DNA of 64,000 nt from UBA12202 sp002691725. Its GTDB lineage: Bacteria; Pseudomonadota; Alphaproteobacteria; Puniceispirillales; UBA1172. The notes beneath the pieces were generated by a model. It saw only the letters and a list, made by a program, of their open reading frames with translations, did not search any database and had not been told where the DNA came from. Where the stretch lies: positions 62,001 through 126,000 of the forward strand of contig CBFIAU010000005.1 of NCBI GenBank assembly GCA_965660675.1, read 5' to 3'. A program made the position numbers and the translations under genes. Of this stretch, positions 9,108-17,015 are shown piece after piece; position 1 is the first letter of the stretch, and the number at the start of each line of letters is the position of its first letter.

Positions 9108-9135
9108 GGCGCAATAAGGCTGGCGCAATAAGGCT
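9108..9135. repeat. Perfect 14-bp direct duplication between nuclease and tldD
   Basis: GGCGCAATAAGGCT occurs at 9108-9121 and again at 9122-9135, in the convergent spacer. The copies are identical, so the duplication is probably recent. Confidence 0.85.
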
Positions 9136-9141
9136 AGCTCA

Positions 9142-10581
9142 TCAGCCGATATTTGTGCCGCCAATAGTGATGCCGCCCATTTTCAATGTCGGCTGGCCAA
9201 CCCCAACAGGCACGCCTTGTCCGGCTTTACCGCATGTCCCAACCCCGTGATCGAGTTCAAGGTCATTACCGATCATGGTAATCTTACCCATCGCATCAGG
9301 GCCATTGCCAATAAGTGTTGCGCCTTTGACTGGTGCGGTGATCTTGCCGTCCTCGATCAGATAGGCTTCTGAGGCGGCAAAGACAAACTTACCGCTTGTG
9401 ATATCGACCTGACCGCCACCAAAATTGACCGCATAAAGACCATTTTTAACCGAAGCAAGAATCTCCGCATTAGAATAATCGCCATTGGTCATGAAGGTAT
9501 TGGTCATACGCGGCATCGGGGAATGGGCAAAGGATTGACGTCTGCCATTACCTGTTGGCTCAACGCCCATTAAGCGGGCATTTTGACGATCCTGCATATA
9601 GCCAACAAGAATACCGTCTTCGATCAGAGTATTACGCCGTGATGCAGTCCCTTCATCATCAATGGTGATAGACCCGCGGCGATCCATCATGGTGCCGTCA
9701 TCAATGACCGTAACGCCTTTGGCGGCAACTTGCTCACCCATGCGGCCGCTAAATAGTGATGTGCCTTTGCGGTTAAAATCGCCTTCTAGCCCGTGTCCCA
9801 CGGCTTCGTGCAGCATCACCCCCGGCCAGCCAGGGCCAAGCACGACCTCAAGCTCACCAGCAGGCGCGGCTACCGATGTGAGATTAACTCTGGAAATGCG
9901 GATCGCCTCATCAACCTGACTTTGCCATGATGAGGGATCAAGCCATTGATCCAGCATGACGCGGCCACCAGCGCCACTGCCGCCGCTTTCCATGCGGCCA
10001 TCTTTTTCTAAAACCACGGATACATTCAGCCTGACCAGCGGCCGGATATCAGCGGTTTGAAAGCCATCAGGGCGGATAATGCGAACGGCTCGCCATGTTG
10101 TTGCAACCGATACGCTAACCTGTTTGGTCATGGGGTCTGCTGAACGCGCATAGGCATCTATATCCTGGAGCAATTTGACTTTGGTATTGAAATCCGTTGC
10201 TTCAAGCGGATTTTCACTTGTGTAAAGCGGGGTGTTATGGCCACCTTTCGGCGGGATCGCGAAATGACCGTCATAGCCATCACTCACCGTTTTAATCGTT
10301 CCGGCAGCGCGTTTTAACGCATCAAGCGTCATTTCATCAGAATGGGCATAGCCATGCGCTTCGCCTGAAATACCGCGCAGGCCAAAACCGATGGATCGGT
10401 CATAGTTACTGGCTTTCATGCGGCCGTCATCAAAGACAAGTTGTTCGGAATGGCTTTCTTCAAGGAATAGCTCACCATCATCGCTGGCGTTAAGCGCGTC
10501 GCTAATGATGGGCATGATTTGCGCTTCATCTAGTTCTGTTTTGTTAAAAAACAGCTCATTTGTCTTGCTAATCGCGTCCAT
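9142..10581 (-). CDS. tldD: TldD metalloprotease
   Basis: The 479-residue protein contains the zinc motif HEAVGHGLEGD (about residue 260), which defines TldD, the catalytic partner of TldE/PmbA (1514-2851). Further landmarks are GPGWPGVMLHE just before it, the RQSFAHSPMPRMTNTF segment and the C-terminal GVGQPTLKMGGITIGG. The start at 10581 (MDAISKTNELFF) fits the family. It is transcribed away from the cox operon; a perfect 16-bp palindrome lies 22 bp upstream of the start. Confidence 0.93.
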   Translation of the reverse strand: MDAISKTNELFFNKTELDEAQIMPIISDALNASDDGELFLEESHSEQLVFDDGRMKASNYDRSIGFGLRGISGEAHGYAHSDEMTLDALKRAAGTIKTVSDGYDGHFAIPPKGGHNTPLYTSENPLEATDFNTKVKLLQDIDAYARSADPMTKQVSVSVATTWRAVRIIRPDGFQTADIRPLVRLNVSVVLEKDGRMESGGSGAGGRVMLDQWLDPSSWQSQVDEAIRISRVNLTSVAAPAGELEVVLGPGWPGVMLHEAVGHGLEGDFNRKGTSLFSGRMGEQVAAKGVTVIDDGTMMDRRGSITIDDEGTASRRNTLIEDGILVGYMQDRQNARLMGVEPTGNGRRQSFAHSPMPRMTNTFMTNGDYSNAEILASVKNGLYAVNFGGGQVDITSGKFVFAASEAYLIEDGKITAPVKGATLIGNGPDAMGKITMIGNDLELDHGVGTCGKAGQGVPVGVGQPTLKMGGITIGGTNIG

Positions 10582-10602
10582 TATACAATCCCTGATATGT
10601 TC

Positions 10603-10618
10603 TTAATCATATGATTAA
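10603..10618. promoter_or_regulatory. Perfect 16-bp palindrome upstream of tldD
   Basis: TTAATCATATGATTAA lies 22-37 bp before the tldD start. It could be an operator for a dimeric regulator or part of an AT-rich promoter. The flanking TTAA pair has 8 bp between its halves, one more than the CtrA consensus, so CtrA is not claimed. Confidence 0.45.
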
Positions 10619-10760
10619 TTGATGTTTCCATTTATCATTCCACTTATTTGAGCGCTATGCCTAAACATAACTTACGCTCACATCTTTATATAGTGCTATG
10701 ATACGATATTGAAGGATGAAAAGGAAAATTATCTTTACAATTTGGGTTTGGCGGCGCTCA

Positions 10761-10777
10761 TGCGACCACCTGTCGCA
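10761..10777. promoter_or_regulatory. RegA/PrrA-like inverted repeat upstream of ctaC
   Basis: TGCGAC (10761-10766), CACCT, GTCGCA (10772-10777) is a perfect inverted repeat about 106 bp before ctaC. It fits the GCGNC-Nx-GNCGC form reported for RegA/PrrA/RegR response regulators, which control respiratory oxidases in alphaproteobacteria. It is one of very few features in the 301-bp spacer 10582-10882; the rest of that spacer, apart from the palindrome and the candidate promoter, shows nothing recognisable. Confidence 0.5.
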
Positions 10778-10796
10778 AGAAATCAGTAAGTTGAAC

Positions 10797-10826
10797 TTGT
10801 TTCGATTGTGGCATTTCTATTAATAT
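10797..10826 (+). promoter_or_regulatory. Candidate sigma-70-type promoter of the cox operon
   Basis: TTGTTT (10797-10802) and TAATAT (10821-10826) are separated by 18 bp, just downstream of the RegA-like inverted repeat. A start near 10833 would give a leader of about 50 nt with a strong AAGGGGGA ribosome site before ctaC. Hexamer matches are moderate. Confidence 0.35.
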
Positions 10827-10882
10827 CTGTTTATGTTCGGTATCAGAATTTGGTTTCCGAATTCAAATAAGGGGGAATATCC

Positions 10883-11734
10883 ATGCGGAATAGCAATTTA
10901 GTCAAACCTTTGGGCGCAGTTACCAGTCTGCTGAGCTTTGTTGCCATGCTAGTGATGTCGGCGACAGCGATGGCGGCAGCACCTGAGCCATGGCAAATGG
11001 GGCTACAACCGCCAGCAGGCTCAATCGCTGAACAAGCCAATGACTTGCATAACCTTTTATTGGTTATCATCACGGCTATTTCGGTATTTGTCTTGCTGCT
11101 GTTGGTTTATACATGTTTTCGGTTCCGCGAATCCAAAAACAAGGTTGCTTCCAAAACCACCCATAACCCACTGATCGAAGTCCTTTGGACGGTTATCCCG
11201 GTGATCATATTGGTGGTGATTGCTATACCATCCTTCCGCCTGCTTTATTATCAGGATCGCACCGACCTGGCCGATATGGTGATTAAGGTGACTGGCGCCC
11301 AGTGGTATTGGAGCTATGAGTATCCTGATGAGCAGGTTGCCTTTGATAGCTACATGATTGAAGACGAAGACCTGACAGAAGGCCAGCAGCGGTTATTAGA
11401 AGTCGATTACCCCCTGGTTGTCCCCGAAGGAACACGGATTAAGCTTCTGGTCGAAGGCATTGATGTCATGCATTCATTCTTTGTGCCTTCACTAGCGGTT
11501 CAGAAATATACAGTTGTTGGACGCACCAATGAAACATGGATTGATGTGCCAATGGGTGAGGCAACATATTATGGCCAGTGCAATCAGATTTGCGGCACTA
11601 ATCATTCCTATATGCCTATCGTTATTAAGGCGGTTTCAGCTGAGAATTATGCGGCTTGGCTTGAGGGCGCGAAAGAAGAATTTGCAACTGGTCCAATTAC
11701 ACCCTCTGAGGTGGAACTGGCATCAGTCGAATAG
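10883..11734 (+). CDS. ctaC: Cytochrome c oxidase subunit II
   Basis: Subunit II of an aa3-type oxidase receives electrons from cytochrome c at the CuA centre. The 283 residues show a signal peptide (cleavage probably after AMA), two membrane helices, the aromatic QWYWSYEYPD region and a complete CuA site: His in DVMHSFFVPS plus C-x3-C-x3-H-x2-M in QCNQICGTNHSYMP. A strong AAGGGGGA ribosome site precedes the ATG. It is the first gene of the cox operon running to surf1. Confidence 0.97.
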   Translation: MRNSNLVKPLGAVTSLLSFVAMLVMSATAMAAAPEPWQMGLQPPAGSIAEQANDLHNLLLVIITAISVFVLLLLVYTCFRFRESKNKVASKTTHNPLIEVLWTVIPVIILVVIAIPSFRLLYYQDRTDLADMVIKVTGAQWYWSYEYPDEQVAFDSYMIEDEDLTEGQQRLLEVDYPLVVPEGTRIKLLVEGIDVMHSFFVPSLAVQKYTVVGRTNETWIDVPMGEATYYGQCNQICGTNHSYMPIVIKAVSAENYAAWLEGAKEEFATGPITPSEVELASVE

Positions 11735-11761
11735 TAATCAGAAAGTCTGAGGAGCAATATC

Positions 11762-13351
11762 ATGGCGACAGCAACAGCTGATAATCACGAGCATCACGGA
11801 GCGCCGAAAGGATTTGTTCGGCGCTGGCTTTATTCTACCAACCATAAAGACATTGGGACGATGTATATAATTTTCGCCATTCTCGCGGCGTTGATTGGTA
11901 GTGGTATTTCCATTTACATGCGAATGGAGTTGATGGAGCCGGGTGTTCAATACATGGAAAATGGCCATGTCTGGAACGTCTTTACAACGGCGCACGGGCT
12001 GATCATGGTGTTCTTTGTGGTGATGCCGGGGCTTATTGGCGGCTTTGGCAACTGGTTTGTGCCGATTATGATTGGGGCGCCGGATATGGCTTTCCCGCGC
12101 ATGAATAACATTAGCTTCTGGTTGTTGCCGCCAGCCTTTATTTTGCTTCTGATGTCTGCTGTGGCCGATGGTGGTGCTGGTGTTGGCTGGACAATCTATC
12201 CGCCGCTTTCAGGCAGTGATGGAACGCCGGGGATGTCGATGGATTTTGCGATCCTGTCGCTTCACCTTGCTGGCATATCATCTATCCTTGGCGCGGCTAA
12301 CTTTATTACTACTATCTTTAATATGCGGACACCGGGGATGAGCTTGCATCGTATGCCGCTTTTTGCCTGGTCAATGCTCGTCACCGCATTTTTGCTTCTG
12401 CTTGCCGTGCCTGTTCTGGCTGGTGCTATTACCATGCTGCTAACAGACCGTAACTTTGGTACAGCCTTCTTTATTCCGGCTGAGGGCGGTGACCCGATCT
12501 TGTTCTTGCATCTGTTCTGGTTCTTTGGGCATCCCGAAGTGTATATTATGATTCTGCCAGCCTTTGGCATTGTTAGCCATATTATTTCAACCTTCAGCCG
12601 CAAGCCTGTCTTTGGGTATCTGGGCATGGTTTATGCGATGGTCGGTATTGGCTTTGTTGGCTTTATCGTCTGGGCGCACCATATGTACACGGTTGGCCTA
12701 AACGTTGACACGCAAGCCTATTTCACGGCGGCAACAATGGTGATTGCTGTGCCTACGGGGATTAAGATTTTCTCATGGATTGCGACCATGTGGGGCGGCT
12801 CTATTCGCTTTGAAGTGCCGTTGCTATGGGCGGTTGGATTTATCTTCTTGTTCACGGTCGGCGGTGTCACTGGGGTTGTGCTGTCTAATGCCGGTATTGA
12901 CCATGTGTTGCATAATACCTATTACGTTATCGCGCATTTCCATTATGTGTTGTCACTTGGGGCGGTATTTGGCCTGTTTGCCGGGTTCTATTACTGGTTC
13001 TCAAAAATGACGGGATTTGAGTATAGCAAGCGTCTGGGGCAGCTGCATTTCTGGATCACATTTGTTGGCGTTAATCTAACCTTCTTCCCCATGCATTTCT
13101 TGGGTCTGGCGGGTATGCCGCGCCGTTACATTGACTACCCAGACGCCTTTGCAGGCTGGAATATGGTGGCGTCTATTGGCTCATATATCAGTGCCTTTGG
13201 GGTTCTGGTATTCTTGTTCCTGGTGGCTGAGGCCTTTATCTCACGGCGTCGTGCGGCGGCTAATCCTTGGGGTGAGGGGGCAACTACTCTTGAGTGGAAA
13301 GTTGCGTCACCGCCGCCTTATCACACCTTTGATGAGTTGCCAAAAGTCTAA
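11762..13351 (+). CDS. ctaD: Cytochrome c oxidase subunit I
   Basis: The 529-residue catalytic subunit binds haem a, haem a3 and CuB. Typical blocks are present: TAHGLIMVFFVVMPGLIGGF, GNWFVPIMIGAPDM, the CuB/Tyr segment FGHPEVYIMILPAFG, the HH pair in WAHHMYTVG, the K-channel region VIAVPTGIKIFSW and the haem-ligand region HNTYYVIAHFHYVLS. The twelve-helix length and these motifs place it in the aa3 (A-type) group. The ribosome site GAGGAG lies in the 27-bp gap after ctaC. Confidence 0.98.
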   Translation: MATATADNHEHHGAPKGFVRRWLYSTNHKDIGTMYIIFAILAALIGSGISIYMRMELMEPGVQYMENGHVWNVFTTAHGLIMVFFVVMPGLIGGFGNWFVPIMIGAPDMAFPRMNNISFWLLPPAFILLLMSAVADGGAGVGWTIYPPLSGSDGTPGMSMDFAILSLHLAGISSILGAANFITTIFNMRTPGMSLHRMPLFAWSMLVTAFLLLLAVPVLAGAITMLLTDRNFGTAFFIPAEGGDPILFLHLFWFFGHPEVYIMILPAFGIVSHIISTFSRKPVFGYLGMVYAMVGIGFVGFIVWAHHMYTVGLNVDTQAYFTAATMVIAVPTGIKIFSWIATMWGGSIRFEVPLLWAVGFIFLFTVGGVTGVVLSNAGIDHVLHNTYYVIAHFHYVLSLGAVFGLFAGFYYWFSKMTGFEYSKRLGQLHFWITFVGVNLTFFPMHFLGLAGMPRRYIDYPDAFAGWNMVASIGSYISAFGVLVFLFLVAEAFISRRRAAANPWGEGATTLEWKVASPPPYHTFDELPKV

Positions 13352-13395
13352 TCAACTGCTGGCAGGTGATCAAACATAACGTATCAGGATCCATT

Positions 13396-14307
13396 ATGGC
13401 TCAGGTAATAACGACACAACCACATCTTGCTTCACCAGGGGATTTATTTGCCCTGATGAAGCCGCGTGTCATGAGCCTGGTGATTTTTACAGCCCTTGTT
13501 GGGATGTTAGTATCGCCAATGGATGCACATCCTATTTTGATGATCATCTCATTATTGGCAATCGCCGCAGGGGCAGGCGCATCAGGGGCGATTAACCAAT
13601 GGTATGACCGCGATATTGATGCTCAGATGGAACGGACAGCTAACCGGCCATTACCGCAAGGGCTGGTGCAACCTGACGAAGCATTGAGCCTTGGGCTGAT
13701 CATTTCGGTGTTGTCGGTTCTGGTGTTGTATTTCACAGGCGGGGCAAGTGCGGCGGCTATGCTGGCCTTCACCATTTTCTTTTATGGATTTATCTATACG
13801 GTCTGGTTGAAACGCAGCACGACCCAGAACATTGTTATTGGTGGGGCGGCAGGGGCATTCCCACCTGTCATTGGCTGGCTTGCTGCTGGTGGTGATTTTG
13901 GTCTTGCTCCGGCTATTTTGTTTCTGATCATTTTTGCCTGGACACCGCCGCATTTCTGGGCATTGGCGTTGGTCAGGAACGATGACTATACCCGTGTTGG
14001 AGTGCCGATGTTTCCTGTTATTCACGGCTTTAAGGCAACCAAAAATCAGATATTCATCTATGCGCTTATTGTTGCTGTTGCGGGGATGATACCGACGCTG
14101 ATCGGCTTATCGAGCTATGCTTATATGGCATTATCCGCCGTATTGGGGCTGCGGTTTGTTATGTTGTCATGGGCGGTTTGGCGGTCTGATGATGCTGATC
14201 TGCAAACTCCAATGGTGTTATTTCGGTTTTCGATTTTGTATTTGTTTCTGATCTTTTTGGGGCTTGGTCTTGATGCGGCGATTGCGCCGTTCTGGATGGG
14301 AACGTAA
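13396..14307 (+). CDS. ctaB: Protohaem IX farnesyltransferase (haem O synthase)
   Basis: CtaB farnesylates haem B to haem O, the precursor of haem A needed by CtaD. About 303 residues from the ATG at 13396, with FALMKPRVMSLVIFTALVG at the N-terminus, the Asp motif NQWYDRDID followed by MERTANRPLPQG, and IFAWTPPHFWALALVRNDDY in the core. A start at 13366 is possible but adds residues unlike the family. It lies between ctaD and the small membrane gene, the classical alphaproteobacterial order. Confidence 0.95.
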   Translation: MAQVITTQPHLASPGDLFALMKPRVMSLVIFTALVGMLVSPMDAHPILMIISLLAIAAGAGASGAINQWYDRDIDAQMERTANRPLPQGLVQPDEALSLGLIISVLSVLVLYFTGGASAAAMLAFTIFFYGFIYTVWLKRSTTQNIVIGGAAGAFPPVIGWLAAGGDFGLAPAILFLIIFAWTPPHFWALALVRNDDYTRVGVPMFPVIHGFKATKNQIFIYALIVAVAGMIPTLIGLSSYAYMALSAVLGLRFVMLSWAVWRSDDADLQTPMVLFRFSILYLFLIFLGLGLDAAIAPFWMGT

Positions 14308-14310
14308 ATC

Positions 14311-14514
14311 ATGGCTAAAGCGAAAACGGATACGCCAAAAGCCACTAAAAAAGCTCCTGATCAGGACATTGGTCAAGACGTTGGTCAAGCCCCTTATCAG
14401 GACATTGATCATGCTGCCGTTATGCGGCGCCGTAATTTGGTTATGCTGGGGGTTGTTCTTGGTCTGGCAGTATTATTTTTTGTCATCACCATTGTTAAGA
14501 TGAGCGTTGAATAA
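14311..14514 (+). CDS. Small single-helix membrane protein of the cox operon (CoxF-like)
   Basis: The 67-residue protein has a polar N-terminal half and one C-terminal helix (NLVMLGVVLGLAVLFFVITI). A small one-helix protein at this place, between ctaB and ctaG, is common in alphaproteobacterial cox operons and is sometimes annotated CoxF; its exact role is not established. The polar part includes a 12-bp in-frame repeat (14365-14388) giving DIGQDVGQ. It begins 3 bp after ctaB and its stop overlaps the ctaG start by one base, so expression with the operon is very likely. Confidence 0.75.
   Translation: MAKAKTDTPKATKKAPDQDIGQDVGQAPYQDIDHAAVMRRRNLVMLGVVLGLAVLFFVITIVKMSVE
14365..14388 (+). repeat. 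12-bp in-frame tandem repeat in the small cox gene
   Basis: GACATTGGTCAA (14365-14376) and GACGTTGGTCAA (14377-14388) differ at one base and encode DIGQ and DVGQ. Confidence 0.7.
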
Positions 14515-15068
14515 TGCATAGTAACATGACACATCAGCACTATCGCAATAAACGCATGATGGTCTTTATCATGGGTTTGGTGATGGGCATGGTTGGGCTG
14601 GCTTATGCGTCAGTGCCGCTTTATCAGTTATTCTGTAAAGTTACCGGTTATGGGGGGACGACACAAGAATCGCTGGCAGCGCCGGGGGCAGCGGCTGGGG
14701 CGATTATTCGTGATGTGCGGTTTAATGCGTCAACAATGCCGGACTTGAAATGGCATTTCGCTGGCCCTGAGAAGCCTGTATCAGTGGCGCCGGGTGAAGA
14801 AGTCTTGATCCATTACACGGCAACGAATATCAGCGATGTGCCAGCAACTGGCACCTCAACATTTAATGTGACGCCGTTTAAGGCAGGCTCATATTTTATG
14901 AAAATTGATTGTTTTTGTTTTGAGGAACAGACATTACAACCTGGCGAGACGGTGAAAATGCCTGTTGTATTTTATCTTGACCCGGACATTGATCAGGATA
15001 TTAACACGCAGGAAGTTCCTGAAATTACCTTGTCCTACACGTTTTTTGCTGTAGAAAATGAAGACTAG
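14514..15068 (+). CDS. ctaG: Cytochrome c oxidase assembly protein CtaG/Cox11 (CuB insertion)
   Basis: The 184-residue protein has one N-terminal membrane anchor and a periplasmic immunoglobulin-like domain. The copper-binding CxC motif is present in KIDCFCFEEQ, and YASVPLYQLFCKVTGYGG carries a conserved third Cys. Cox11 delivers copper to CuB of subunit I. The ATG overlaps the preceding stop by one base. Confidence 0.95.
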   Translation: MHSNMTHQHYRNKRMMVFIMGLVMGMVGLAYASVPLYQLFCKVTGYGGTTQESLAAPGAAAGAIIRDVRFNASTMPDLKWHFAGPEKPVSVAPGEEVLIHYTATNISDVPATGTSTFNVTPFKAGSYFMKIDCFCFEEQTLQPGETVKMPVVFYLDPDIDQDINTQEVPEITLSYTFFAVENED

Positions 15069-15108
15069 ATCATATAATTGATCTGCTGAAACACTGAAGG
15101 GGGAAAAC

Positions 15109-15894
15109 ATGAGTGGAGAACAAAAGCATCCATATCATTTAGTAGAGCCAAGTCCTTGGCCAGCATTAGGATCAATGGCAGCATTGACCATGGCTATTGG
15201 TGGCGTTTTGTTCATGCATGAACATGCTTATGGTGGGTATCTGATGATGCTGGGCTTGGCGCTGGTTCTGGCGACCATGTTTTATTGGTGGCGTGATGTT
15301 GTGCGTGAGGCGGAATATCAAGGCCATCATACTCCGATTGTTCAAATAGGTATGCGTTATGGAATGATGCTTTTCATCTCATCGGAGGTGATGTTCTTTG
15401 TTGCCTTTTTTTGGGCGTTCTTTGATCGGGCGTTATTTCCGGTTGGTGGCATCTGGCCGCCAGAGGGGATACATACCTTTAACCCGCTCGACCTGCCATT
15501 GATTAATACCATGATTTTGCTGTTATCGGGCTGTACAGTGACATGGTCGCACCATGCGCTACTGCATGATAACCGCCGTGATTTCATGATAGGATTAGCG
15601 GTAACTGTTGGTCTGGGTGCCTTATTTACCGCGCTTCAGGCTTATGAATATCATCATGCTCATTTCGCGTTCACAGATGGCATTTATCCTTCTATTTTTT
15701 ACATGGCGACAGGCTTTCATGGATTGCATGTGATTATTGGAACGCTGTTCTTATTGGTCTGTTTATATCGTGGTGCTATTGGCCATTTCACCGCCAAACA
15801 TCATTTCGGATTTGAAGCCGCCGCTTGGTATTGGCATTTTGTTGATGTCGTCTGGTTGTTCTTATTTGTTGCCGTCTATATTTGGGGCGGTTGA
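15109..15894 (+). CDS. ctaE: Cytochrome c oxidase subunit III
   Basis: A 261-residue, seven-helix subunit III with the typical blocks YHLVEPSPWPALGS, FISSEVMFFVAFFWAFF, HHALLHDNRR and the C-terminal FGFEAAAWYWHFVDVVWLFL. It stabilises subunit I and binds lipid. An AAGGGGGA ribosome site similar to that of ctaC precedes it. Confidence 0.97.
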   Translation: MSGEQKHPYHLVEPSPWPALGSMAALTMAIGGVLFMHEHAYGGYLMMLGLALVLATMFYWWRDVVREAEYQGHHTPIVQIGMRYGMMLFISSEVMFFVAFFWAFFDRALFPVGGIWPPEGIHTFNPLDLPLINTMILLLSGCTVTWSHHALLHDNRRDFMIGLAVTVGLGALFTALQAYEYHHAHFAFTDGIYPSIFYMATGFHGLHVIIGTLFLLVCLYRGAIGHFTAKHHFGFEAAAWYWHFVDVVWLFLFVAVYIWGG

Positions 15895-15899
15895 TTAAC

Positions 15900-16265
15900 A
15901 TGCTTGAGGGAAGCCCGATAGGGCCGGTAAGGCGAGCCTTAAATAATACCTGCCCGAATTGTGGCGAAGGGTCGTTATTTACATCATGGCTTAGAATGGC
16001 GCCCTCATGTAGCTCATGCGATTTTGACTTTAGTGAACTTGATGCTGGCGATGGGCCAGCATCATTTCTTGTGCTTATCTATGGCGCATTAATCGTCCCC
16101 CTGGCTTTCCTGCTTGAAGTATTGGCTTCACCGCCGTTATGGCTACAAGCCTTGCTTTGGGGGGTGGTCATGTTAATCGCAACAATCAAAAGCCTGCGTC
16201 CATTAAAAGCACTGATCATTGGTTGGCAATTTCGGATACATGATCCGGATAAAAAGTATTTTTAG
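15900..16265 (+). CDS. DUF983 family zinc-ribbon membrane protein
   Basis: About 121 residues from the ATG at 15900, 5 bp after ctaE. Two CxxC pairs (CPNCGEGSLF and CSSCDFDF) look like a zinc ribbon, followed by the DAGDGPASF motif and two membrane helices. DUF983 genes regularly sit between ctaE and surf1 in alphaproteobacteria, which suggests a part in oxidase biogenesis, but the activity is not known. Confidence 0.88.
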   Translation: MLEGSPIGPVRRALNNTCPNCGEGSLFTSWLRMAPSCSSCDFDFSELDAGDGPASFLVLIYGALIVPLAFLLEVLASPPLWLQALLWGVVMLIATIKSLRPLKALIIGWQFRIHDPDKKYF

Positions 16266-16280
16266 AAAGGCACTGACAGG

Positions 16281-17000
16281 ATGGGATTTCGTCCAGCCTT
16301 GTGGATGACGATTTGTTCGCTCATCGCTCTGGTTTTATTGATCGCTCTGGGGAGCTGGCAGATTTATCGCTTGCAGTGGAAAGCTGAGCTGATTGCTGAG
16401 TTTGAAGAACGCGCGCATGCCGCCCCGCAAGCGGTGATAGCGATTGATGCCAATAGCCCCCAAAGATACCAACGGGTGACCGCAGAAGGCACTTGGCTGC
16501 ATCAGTATGAGGTGCAGTTAATTGGCCGCACCTATGAGGGAACAGCAGGCTATCATGTCATTACCCCGTTAGCGTTAACTGATGGCCGCATAATGCTGGT
16601 CAATCGGGGCTGGGTATCACAGAAATATAGAATGCCAGACAGCCGCCCATCAACTTTGATCAATGATCTTGTTTTGGTTGATGGAATTATCCGCTTACCT
16701 GCTCAAAAAGGCTATTTTGTTCCTGAAAATAATCTGGAGAAAAATGATTGGTTTACGTTATCTATTGCTGATATTGCCCGTTATCACTCGCTTGACGGCC
16801 AGTTGATCACCAATTTTACGATGGATGCGTTGCGCGATCCAGAGGCTAATACATTGCCGATCGGGGCAGCGGTGGATATCAATCTTCCTAACAATCACTT
16901 GCAATATGCAATTACATGGTATGGTCTTGCCTTAGGCTTAATTGGCGTCTATATCGCATGGCATAGGGCGGCAGGCCGATTTGGACGGGTGAAATCATAG
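16281..17000 (+). CDS. SURF1-family cytochrome oxidase assembly protein
   Basis: The 239-residue protein has two membrane helices, at the N-terminus (ALVLLIALGSWQIYRLQWK) and C-terminus (HLQYAITWYGLALGLIGVY), with a periplasmic domain between containing VNRGWVSQKYR. Surf1 proteins help insert or protect haem a during oxidase assembly. It is the last assembly gene of the operon; the thrC start follows within a few bases. Confidence 0.92.
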   Translation: MGFRPALWMTICSLIALVLLIALGSWQIYRLQWKAELIAEFEERAHAAPQAVIAIDANSPQRYQRVTAEGTWLHQYEVQLIGRTYEGTAGYHVITPLALTDGRIMLVNRGWVSQKYRMPDSRPSTLINDLVLVDGIIRLPAQKGYFVPENNLEKNDWFTLSIADIARYHSLDGQLITNFTMDALRDPEANTLPIGAAVDINLPNNHLQYAITWYGLALGLIGVYIAWHRAAGRFGRVKS

Positions 17001-17015
17001 AAAATGGCAGGTTCC

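Noticed and set aside
10603..10618. CtrA binding site
   Set aside because: The TTAA halves are 8 bp apart, not 7, and the second half lacks the usual following C.
13651..14025. 124-codon frame antisense to ctaB
   Set aside because: Lies opposite conserved ctaB motifs and encodes an Asn/Arg/Gln-rich sequence without features.
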